From Gonium pectorale (lineage: Eukaryota; Chlorophyta; Chlorophyceae; Chlamydomonadales; Volvocaceae), in the NCBI GenBank assembly GCA_001584585.1, contig LSYV01000061.1:523681-566695 (forward strand): DNA of 43,015 nt, in the 5' to 3' direction. The position numbers and the translations under genes were made by a program. Within the stretch, counting starts at the first letter, position 1. Each line of letters begins with the position of its first letter. This document shows, piece after piece, positions 1 through 8,654 of this stretch. A model generated the notes under the pieces. It searched no databases. It saw only the letters and a list, made by a program, of their open reading frames with translations, and was not told the DNA's origin.

Positions 1-1287
1 GTGGCCGCGGGCAACTGACGGCGCCGAGGAGCGGCAGGGGCGCGGCCCAGGGCCAGGCCTATGGCCAACGCGGCGACAGCCGCCCAGCAGGCCGTACGAT
101 GTACGACAATGATTACCGGGATGATGACGAGGACGACGAGGACGAGGACGAGAATGACGGGGAGCTGTTGGGGCTGAGTGAGGAGGAGGTTGAGCGGATG
201 GTGTTCGCCAGCGCCGCTTCCGATGGAGGCTCCGGCGCTGGAGCTGGGGCTGTAGCGGGCAGCGCGGCCGCTGGCGGCGCCGCGGGCGGCGGTTCCGGAG
301 GTGAGGGCAGGAAGGGCGTCAGTGGATTGCTGGCGCAGTTCAGCGTCGGTGTGACTGGGCGGGAGTGCTGGCAGCGGGCGATTATTGTTGGAGACTGAAT
401 GGGTGTCTGGGTGGGACTGTGTCGGTGTTGATGACCACCGGACTGGCTGGATGTGCGTATGATGTGCATGTTGGCATGCGGGGACAGGGACAGAGCTTGA
501 GCAACCGCAACATGTCCTTTCCGACGGGGGGGCCCTCCATCGCGCCCTACCGCACCCCCACCAGGGGGTTTCCACCGGCCTGCTGGCGATGTGCGGCGGT
601 AGCACCCACGCAGGCGTTCGCAGGTTCCCTTGATCTCCCCTCCGCGCCGTCCCTCGACACAAAATACCTCCTTCCCCCTCACCTCCCCCCTTGACCGCAG
701 CTGGCGAGCGGGAACAGAGGTCCGCAAAGCAGCAGCAACAACAAAAGCAGCAGCAGGCGAAGCCGTTAGTGTCGCCCGCGGACGCCATCGCGGCCGCGGG
801 ACTTCCGTCCGAGCTTGAGGCGCTGGTGGCCGCGGCGCACCAGGCAGGGGCCGTGGGGCAGGACGGAGACGCCCTGTCGCAGCAGCTGACCGCGCTCCTC
901 GCCGAAGCCTCCGCGAGCGCCGCAGACGTCGGCGCGTTCCCGGCGGACGGCGCCGGCGGGGCCGCAGGCGCTGCGGTGCTGGCGGTGGCGCGGGCGGTTT
1001 CCGACTACCTGGCGGCCGAGCCTCGGGTCGCGGTCGGCATCCTGCTGAACCACCCCCGGTACATGCACCTGACGGCGGAGGAGGCGGACAAGCGGCTGCG
1101 GGTGCTGGCGTTCCAGCTGGGGTGGGACCTGGCGGAGGCGCAGGAGGCGGCGCGGCGCAACCCGGCGCTGCTGCTGGTGCCGTCCGAGCCGCTGGCGCGC
1201 AAGCTGACGGCGCTCGCGAACGCGACGGGTCTGAGCAAGCCGCAGGCAGCCAGCATGGTGACGACGTACATGTTCCCGGGGCTGTAG
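1..1287 (+). CDS. C-terminal part of a helical-repeat (possibly mTERF-like) protein, cut by the window edge
   Basis: Two exons are visible: the first runs from the window edge to 300 (donor gtgagg), the second from 701 to 1287. Phase is kept (G + CT gives Ala) and the stop is TAG at 1285-1287. The first exon encodes an acidic Asp/Glu run (from about 108) followed by a Gly/Ala/Ser linker. The second starts with a Gln-rich linker and ends in roughly 100 residues of amphipathic helices with spacing like mTERF repeats, for example RLRVLAFQLGWDLAEAQEAA, then RRNPALLLVPSEPLARKLTA. mTERF proteins bind organellar nucleic acid through such helix triplets. The family call is an inference from helix pattern only; other alpha-solenoid families are possible. 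The N-terminus lies upstream of the window. Confidence 0.7.
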
Positions 1288-1570
1288 TGCCCGGGGCTAG
1301 TCAGGGGCAGGGTGTGTGAGGCTTGGGAGGTGTGGGGATGGCTGCGGAGTTGGGGGGTGAGGACGAGGATCGGGAGCTGCGCAGAAGTGGCGTCCCTGGA
1401 CGGCGGCTGTGTGCCTCGGAGCTGGGGAGGGGTCGTGCTGCGGCTTTCGAGCATGTGTGTTCGGCTTGTGTGATGGCTTCGAGTGTTGCTGCAGTGTGTC
1501 GCTGGGGGCCAGGCGGGTTTTACACGCGGTACGACAATCGGGTGTAGCTCGAGCCCGTCGTCGTTCTAGC

Positions 1571-1575
1571 TGTAA
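1571..1575 (+). terminator. TGTAA poly(A) signal of the first gene
   Basis: TGTAA lies about 285 bases after the stop codon of the helical-repeat gene. It is the consensus polyadenylation signal in Chlamydomonas-type algae. The next start codon follows only about 135 bases later. Confidence 0.65.
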
Positions 1576-1710
1576 AATGTTCACACATAACTTGTCGGCT
1601 GAGTATTAGCGCTACAAGCGCAATGCAACATGATATGCGAGCGGACCACATTTTCCCCCTAACACGTTGACGGATTTCCAAAGCATACCTTTGCATAGCA
1701 CGGCCTTGCA

Positions 1711-4700
1711 ATGAGCGAATCAAACCCTGGGCCGTCGGGTGCAGGCCCGTTGGCAAGTAGCGAAGCAACCCCTGCGCCCACCCCAGCCGTTGCCAACGGG
1801 TCCGGCGATCAGTATCGGCGCGAGGCTCTTCGGAAAGCGGGCGCGGAATACCTAGAGAAGGCCCTCTTGCAGAAGAAAACCCAGTCGCAGTCAGACCCTT
1901 TTGCTCCATCGCTCGAGGTGCCGCTTGCTCCGGCCCCTGTCGCCCAGAGGTCCGAGTCGCGTCCGCTTTCCTCACGGAGGCGAACAGCGAAGCAGACGCT
2001 TCCCGATGAGGTCGCTGAGTTCGGTGCTTACTTTGAGAGCACCAAGCTGTACATCTACTGTGGCCTGTACCTCGCATGCCAGGCCGCAATCTACGCGCTC
2101 ATCAAGGTGCGGGGCTCCAGGTCTTGACTCCCATGGCTGCCCCCCTCCCCTCCCCACTCCACCCCACCCCACCCCACCCCGAGGGGCACCTCCCCCACCC
2201 CACCAAGGCTACCACCCTCTCCACCCCCCAGCACATCCCCGCACTCAACCTGGGAACACCTACCAAATGCAGCTCCGACGGGACGGCATGCACCCGGGGC
2301 TGTCCACGTGCGATTGCACGGCGCATTTGATTGGCCGCCTCCCGTCCCCGCCATCCCCCCGCGGGGGTGCGGGACGGACGTCACGTGTCTTGCTCTGTAC
2401 CCGCCCGCCCTATTGAAAACGTCGCGCCTTCGGGCGTGTATGGCCGTAGAGGCGGGCTCCCTCTTTCTGTGCAGGTTTCTCTCTTTTTTCCCAACACACG
2501 CACCCGGCCCCGGCCTGGCCGCGCGCAGGGCTCCCTGACCACCATGAAGACGCCCGGCCTCATGTCCTTCCTGCACATGACCTCGGCGTGCCTGTCCTTC
2601 TGGGGCGCCAGCTACTACGACGTCTTCGACCTGCGCCCAGTCACCGCCAACTGGCAGCAGACGCTGCGCGGCGCCAGCGTGCGGGCTATACTGACCGGCT
2701 CCCAGGTGCGGGCTATACTGACCGGCTCCCAGGTGCGGGCGTGGCTCTGTTCCCCACTCCCCCTCACAGGGAGGGATGGCGTCAGCGCCCAGCTCTCAGC
2801 CTCTCAGCCCCCAGTTGTTGACCTCGGGACGGACATGCGCCCCCAGGCTTCTCTACTGAGAATGCCTTCCAAACCCACTGTCCCCCTCGGGGGGCGCTGC
2901 CCCCCGCCTGCGCAACCGCCCCTCCCGCCCCTTCCCCGTGCCCCTGCCTGGGATCTGCGCTCCCCCTCGCCCCTCCTCCGATTGCTCTACCCCAACGGTA
3001 ACCCTCCCCCTCCCCGTACCCCCCAACCACTTCCCCCCCATACCCCCCCCCCCGACCTCCGTCCGCCCGCGCGCGCCGCACCGCAGATGCTGCTCCTGTA
3101 CGGCGCACTGCTCCACTCGTCTGTCAACATGATCCTCAGCTGGGCCGCCATCGCGCCGCTGCTGCTGGACGCCGGCCTGGCGGTGGCGGCCGGCAAGCGC
3201 TCGCGGCTGCTGTCGCCGCAGATCATCCCGCTGCTGGGGCTGGCCTCGGCCGCCACAGGTGGGGCGCCACTCACGCTGGCGTGGGGCTCCGGCGCGGGGG
3301 TCCGGCGCGGAGCTCCGGCGGGGGTTAGTGGGTTTGGATGGCATTCTCAGTAGAGAGGCCTGGGGGCGCATGTCTGTCCCGAGGTCCGGCGGGGGGTGGG
3401 GTGGGTTAGGGTGATGGGGTCGAACGAGCGCGCCGCCCCACGGGGTCTGGCCCGGCCTAATCGTCGCCAGGGCCGCCGCCAGAGCGGCGTCGCGTGCGTC
3501 CGCAGTCCTCGCCGCAACCCCCTCGCCAGCGTGGGCACCCGCATCGGCTGCCTGGATCCCGCAGCTCTAGCGTTGCTCCGCTGCAACGTCAAATTCCTGT
3601 TCTCTACCCTCCCCCCACCCCTACCGAACCCCACCCCTCCCTCCACGCCCAGTCCTGGAGCTGCTGCTTGACCGCACGCTGAGCGTGCTATCGCTGGTGA
3701 TGCTGCTGCTGTGGACGGCCACTAAGCTGGCGGAGACGGGGTGGAGGCTGCTCAAGGAGGACCCCTCGTGGGGGGGCCGGCTGCCGGGCGGTGGTAGGTA
3801 GTCGGGACGTGAGAGAGTGCGGGTCTTTGGGTGGGAGGAAGGGGAGTGCTCCGTTGGGTGCAGCGCCGTGGGCAATGTGGCCAGGGATTCGGGTTGGAAA
3901 TGGGTGGGTGGTTGGAAGGGGAAAGGGTACATAATAACGACGAGCTGGGCGCCAGCAGCATTTATGCCGGAGTGGGTGGGTGCTGTTGGAGGCGGGTTTG
4001 GGGTGCGGTGCCTTGGGCGATGTTTGCGCGGCCAGGTCATACGGGGCGACGGGGCGGGAGGAGGTGACGTCAGAAGTAGGCGCAGCACCGCACGGCTGCG
4101 GTGTGCATGTCGGCGTGTGTGGCGTGCTGGGGCCGGTGGGAGCGTTGCGGAGAATGCAGCGGAGCCGCTGCACCGCGACTCCGTGCCAGTGTGGCCCCGG
4201 GGTGGGCGGGACGACGGCATAATCCGTGAGGGATACAGGCCGGCGGGTCGCAGCGATGGCTGGAAAACAAACCCTCAACCAAGGTTAAGGGTTGGGGACC
4301 GCTTTGCAGGGAAACTGCTGGTTCACCCGTGCTTTCCCTTCGCGGCTCCTGCTCGCCATATGGGACCCCAACATCCCGTCCCTTGCGGAGGCGTCCTCAT
4401 ACCTCCTCCTTTGGCAAGCAGCTGTTCAGTTCCTATCGGCGCCGCCTCGTCACTGCGCCGCGCCCTGCCCCTGCCCCACCTCCCCTCATGCTCCACACCT
4501 CTACCGCCCAACCCCACTGCTGTCCACCAGCCGGTTCTCACCAAAGCTTTGTCTTCAAATCCCCCCCCCCCACGCTCTTTCCCTCGCAGACTTCGGCCAG
4601 CTGGCGGGCCTGGTCCGGCGCGTGAGCGAGGCGGAGGACGGCCTGCAGCCCCCCTCGGCTGCCCTGCTGGTGAACGCGCTGCCCGCGCTGCCGGTGCTGC

Positions 4701-6231
4701 TGGTGGGCTTCGTCGGCCAGGAGGGCAACGAGATCGTGAGTAGGCATGGGCTGGGAGCCGGCATGGGGAGGGAAGAGAGGAGAGGGGAGGAAAGCACGGT
4801 TGGGGTGTGGGGAGGGAAGCGAGGGAGCGCGTTCCCCGCATGGGAGGCCCGGCGGCGGCCCTGCTGGTCAGCAGGTGGGCCCCGCGCGGCGACGGTGTGG
4901 CGCATCTGACCGTGCGGGGCATCTGACGGTGTGGGGCAACTCGTGGCGCATCTGAGTGGAAAGTATGGCGCGTCAGATGTCGCGGTAGCTGCAGCGGGCC
5001 TCGACTGCGGCTGTGTCTCGCAGCGAGCCGGACGCTCAGGGCAGGGCAGGCGCTGGCAGCCCCCAGGCCGCGCGGACCGCGGCGTCAGCCAGCGCCAATG
5101 GACCAGCTCAGCCGCGGTGCCCCCAGGCCCCATTTTTGCCTCTGCCCACACCGAGCCGCGCCGCCCCTGGCCCCATCGCTCGCCAGCGCCACTGCCAGCA
5201 CAAACCAGGCCTTGCCACCTCCGACCCTGTTCGGGCAATGCGCGCGCTTTCCCGGCCTCTAGACGCTCGGCATCTCAGTCTGGAAACACCCGTGCACCAC
5301 TCCCACGCCGTTGCCATCACGCACGTTCCCGCCTCCTTCACCCCCCCCCACACACCCGGCGGCCTCTCTAGTGAGAGCGCCTTGTCATCCTCTGACCACC
5401 CGCCCACCCCCTCCCCCCGGCTGCACTGCGCTCCGCAGGTTGACCACGAGCTGTCGGTGCCGGCCGTGAAGCTGATGCTGCTGTCGTGCGTGGCGCACGT
5501 GGGCATCACGTGGTGCCAGCTGCTGCTGCACGACCGGCTGAGCGGGGCGGCCAAGGCCAGCCTCAGATGGGGCGGCATGCTGGGGGCGGTCGCCTTCAAC
5601 TTTGCGGTGGGTGGGGCGGTGGGGTGGGGTGGGGCGGGTGGGTAGGTGGGTTGGGCGGTGGGTGTGGCGGGTAGGTGGGTGGGGCGGTGGGTGCGTCGAT
5701 TGTGCACGGGTGTCCTTGCGGTCCGTGTCCGCTTGCCGCGCCTCGCAGGCCTTGGGGGGCAGGGCATCGCGAGCGGGAGGCGTGCGGGAGATGTGGGGGA
5801 AGGGGGGCCGCCCCTGTCCCATACCTCGCCCCCTTCATCCCAGAATATCCTCAACACCCCTGCCAACAGCTACGCCCACGCCCCTCTCACACATATCCCC
5901 CCCCCCTCACACACACACACACACGCCGCATATTCGCACGACGTAACACACACACGCCGCTGGAGCAACAACATCACTTTCGCGCTTGCGCTCGTCGTAT
6001 GCGTCGTTCCATTTCAACACGCCGCTCCCCCGTACACACGCCGCGCAGGAGAAGACGGCGGGCGTGAGCATTGGCACCGCGCTGTGCGCCATGGCGGCGG
6101 TGGGCGCCTCGGCGGGCGCCTCCCTGCAGCGGCACGGCGTGGGCAGCGGCGCCCGGCAGCTGGCGCCCTTCCAGGGCCTGACCACCGTGTCCAGCGGCGT
6201 GGGGGACGACGATGAGGACCCCGAGTCGTGA
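1711..6231 (+). CDS. Unknown multi-pass membrane protein, 7 exons, about 451 aa
   Basis: Exons are 1711-2106, 2529-2678, 3087-3258, 3653-3793, 4590-4735, 5439-5606 and 6049-6231 (stop TGA). All junctions are GT-AG and in phase, giving 451 aa. The first ~100 residues are hydrophilic, Pro/Ser/Ala-rich and end in a basic patch. Seven or eight hydrophobic segments follow, starting near residues 113-132, 143-160, 190-215, 245-265, 308-326, 345-365 and 395-415. The C-terminus is soluble and acidic (DDDEDPES). I see no signal peptide; the N-terminus is probably cytosolic. I recognise no family, so no function is assigned. The start is the first in-frame ATG of a long open first exon. Intron 1 holds a CCCCA-rich tract and intron 6 a G-rich tract. 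Exon 2 may have alternative in-frame donors. Confidence 0.78.
2439..2491 (+). repeat. Dispersed intronic repeat family B, copy 1
   Basis: This segment in intron 1, with the core tagaggcgggct followed by cctctttct and tgcag, matches the reverse complement of 9790-9842 in the phosphate transporter gene. The best frame in both copies reads a similar peptide (EAGxLFLCRFL), but neither has an evident gene structure. Confidence 0.7.
2679..2738 (+). repeat. 27-base tandem repeat carrying the exon 2 splice donor
   Basis: The unit at 2679-2705 is repeated at 2706-2732, and a third copy begins at 2733. Each copy begins with gtgcgg, a usable 5' splice site, and each ends in CAG. Because the unit is 27 bases, using donor 1, 2 or 3 would add 0, 9 or 18 residues (VRAILTGSQ per unit) without changing frame. 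Confidence 0.9.
2765..2880 (+). repeat. Dispersed intronic repeat family A, copy 1
   Basis: This long copy shares most of its length with 14068-14188: the cagggagggat start, a run of ctctcag units, then the conserved core ggcttctctactgagaatgc. A shorter inverted copy lies at 3327-3385 and another direct copy at 11264-11308. All copies lie in introns. No coding capacity is seen. Confidence 0.85.
3327..3385 (-). repeat. Dispersed intronic repeat family A, inverted copy
   Basis: The reverse complement of this stretch matches 2821-2880 almost base for base, from acctcgggac through the core to aaacccact. With that copy it forms inverted arms around exon 3 (3087-3258). Confidence 0.88.
5607..5702 (+). 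repeat. G-rich (GGTGGGT-like) tract at the start of intron 6
   Basis: Right after the exon 6 donor, almost 100 bases consist of gtgggtggggcggtgggg-type units. The sense strand, and so the pre-mRNA, has many closely spaced G-runs able to form G-quadruplexes. C-rich tracts of the opposite sense occur near 2155-2180 and 14325-14460. Confidence 0.8.
5909..5958. repeat. (CA)n microsatellite in intron 6 of the 451-aa gene
   Basis: Two CA runs separated by cgccgcatattcgcacgacg, about 90 bases before the last exon. Confidence 0.85.
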
Positions 6232-6971
6232 GGGGGGAAGCGCCGAACCGGTCGGGACGTGCGGACTGTGTGAGCGGTTGCCGGCGCGGCGGTGTTTCGT
6301 GCGCCGATCCTACTCGGCGTGAGGGTTCGAAGGCCCCTGCGGGTAGTGTCGTCGGGTACAAGCGCTGGTGTTGCTTGCGTATGTGGCAAGGGAGAACGGA
6401 CAGGTGGGGAGGTATAGCGGCTGGCCGGAGCCGGTCTGCTTGTGTAGGCCTGCTATGCGGCTGAGGCCCGACGAGCCGTATAGGCCTTGCGTGGGGATCC
6501 CGCTGTCGGTCCATCCACTGCGGCTGCGGTCCTTGTAGACGAGGGCCCCGGCCCAGAGGAGGCCCAGGAGAGGCGCCGTCGGCGCGGGGGACGGGGGCCG
6601 GCGCTGCTGCAGGTCAACGGAGCCGCGGCCAAGGAGCTCGCAAGGCACCGGCTGGCCGCGCCTGTGAGTGGTGGCTCAAGCCATAGACCGGTAGTGCCCC
6701 GCGGGGCGTGGGCGCGAGTGTGCGGGGCGGGGGAGGCGGGGCGCATGGGCGCCGACTGTCGCGCTGGTGGCAGGTGGTGTGGCCGAGTGGTGGGACTGGC
6801 CATCCAGTGGGGCTGCCGGTGATGACGACGAGCCCGCGTCGTGCGCACCCACGTTGCACGGATGCGCGAGGGCGAAAAATGGCGGGTTCGGAGCGGTGGC
6901 GCAAAGGAGAGCAGACCGGCTGAGCCCTTGCATCAGCCGTGCGGCTTTTAGGCAGTGAGCAGTCTCTGTTT

Positions 6972-7066
6972 GGACACTATCAGATGTTACAGAATACAGA
7001 TGTTACAGGTACCCGTCAAAGCCGGTGTGGCCATGGGCAGATGGTAAGTAGTCCGGACACTATCAG
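6972..7066 (+). repeat. Dispersed repeat family C, copy 1, flanked by 12-base direct repeats
   Basis: The 12-mer ggacactatcag occurs at 6972-6983 and again at 7055-7066. Inside, cagatgttacag is repeated at 6981-6992 and 6997-7008. The inner part 7007-7056 (caggtacccgtcaaagccgg and onward) resembles 23857-23906. On the minus strand, each cagatgttacag contains TGTAA. The arrangement could be the remains of a small insertion, but no terminal inverted repeats were seen. Confidence 0.65.
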
Positions 7067-7846
7067 GCTTGGGCCCTCGAGCACCCGCCGGTTGGCTCGG
7101 GGCACCGTGACCAGCATGCCATAGCGGGCAAGGCTGTAGGTCGGCAGCGAGCCCTGCCAGGAGGATTGGGGGCTGTGAGGACGGGCAGCGCGGGACCGTG
7201 TCTGGCTGCACGGAGATGTCTGGATAGCAGATCCAACTAGTCGCGTGGTACTTTCGGGTGGACGCCCACCGGTGGGGCGGAGCGACGCCTGCCGGACAAG
7301 GGGAGTGGGCCCGTCAGGGGCTTGGGCCTCCTGAGTCCCCTTGTGGGGCAGCACACACGTGATCCCAAAATGTGCCGAGGGACTCGGGCAACATCGGCTG
7401 GCCAGTGACTGTGAGCTCGAACGGTAGTTACCGAGCGTGAGGTTGTGATCCAATACCGTGCGGCAACGCCGTAGCGCCGTGCTGCTGCGCGTGCGGTTAA
7501 TCGGCGGCTCTTCCCGCCCATGTGCAAACGTGTAGAGGTAGTGAGAGGGGTCCCGGACACCGCTCACCATCTCCATCGCGGGATGGCTTTGCGGCGTCTC
7601 GCGCCAGCGGACGGCCTCACCCGGGGCCCGAAGCTGCCTCCCTCCGGCTCCTGCTGCCGCCTCGCTACGCCATTGCCTTCGAGGGCGCCCCCTGCGCATT
7701 CATCCGCACTCGGGGCAACGCCGAGCGAGGTCTATCCGCGCCACCGTGCGGGGAATGGGGCGGGCCTGGGCAGCTCGCAGGGCGCGGAGCGCCGCGTGTC
7801 GCTGACGCGGAGCGAATGTCCACGCCGCCAACCAACGCCGATGCCA

Positions 7847-7851
7847 TGTAA
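7847..7851 (+). terminator. Possible TGTAA poly(A) signal for the 1711-6231 gene
   Basis: This is the only plus-strand TGTAA between the stop at 6231 and the transporter start at 8655. The long implied 3' UTR (1.6 kb) keeps confidence low. Confidence 0.35.
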
Positions 7852-8654
7852 GCCCACGTCGCCCAGAGGCTTGGGGGCAGGCAAGGAACGGGGCGTGGCA
7901 TGCCGTATGCCGTGGCGCCATGAGCTGCGCCCTTGCGCCCATTGCCGGGGCGCGAGGCCTCCGGCGCCGTCGTTGGATGAGTCGGGGTTCTGAGGGTATA
8001 GATTGGCCACCGGCGGACGGCGCGCTGCGCGCAAAGGCGTGCGACGGCGGCGGCATGTACTATCTGTGCCCTGCCCATCGGGTGTACTCCTGCGCTGCGT
8101 CGCCCGCACGGAACTCGGAAGCGGACACCGCCGTCGCGGCGTGGGTGGGACAAGCAAGGGGACAGGGGAGTTCGGCGCGCCGGGCGTGGGACAGGTAGGT
8201 GCAATGTATTGAGACCAGGGCGTGAAGGGAATTGCATCCTGCTTCATTACGTACTGTGTACTGTGGCGCGCCTGAGCTGATCGGGCGAGCGGCAGTTGAT
8301 CGCCGCGTAAATGACCCGCGGGTCAGTCGCTGTTACGGAGGACTGGAAACGCCCAAGCCTTTGGAAGGCCTTAGAAAGACCGCCCCTAAATACGGACGAA
8401 GGGTCCGCTTTTTACGAAGGGAGCGAGCGCCACCGCCTCGGTCCTTGTTCCCTTGTGGTAAAGAATATGCTTCGAATTGCGTCGCCCGAATAATGGGCCC
8501 TGACACTCATTGGCTGCACCGGCAATCGTTACATAACGAAAAGAGCACACAATAGCGCGCTCTTCCAACACCTTACGCACGTGAAACCAGCCGCCTTTGC
8601 TGCCAACAGCCGTCGAGACCTTACCACGGCCCCATCAGAGCAGCACAGCCAACC

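Larger units (their letters stand above)
6232..8654. other. 2.4-kb stretch without a supported gene: 3' UTR of the membrane protein gene and upstream region of the phosphate transporter
   Basis: Several open frames exist on both strands, but none has convincing composition, splice structure or similarity. The only plus-strand TGTAA after the stop at 6231 is at 7847-7851, which would give a 1.6-kb 3' UTR; an earlier non-consensus signal is possible. The interval contains the family C repeat near 6972-7066. The transporter promoter should lie in about 7850-8650; I see no clear TATA box. Confidence 0.5.

Noticed and set aside
113..727. 204-codon minus-strand frame opposite gene 1
   Set aside because: It is the mirror of the acidic/Gly-rich exon and reads a Ser run from the Asp/Glu codons.
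2155..2185. CCCCA repeats that resemble telomeric sequence
   Set aside because: They are short intronic C-rich tracts; the repeat unit differs from the Chlamydomonas telomere unit (TTTTAGGG).
7016..7699. 227-codon minus-strand frame with nearby minus-strand TGTAA
   Set aside because: Composition is Arg/Ser/Pro-rich shadow-like, no motif or splice structure, and the TGTAA belongs to a repeat.
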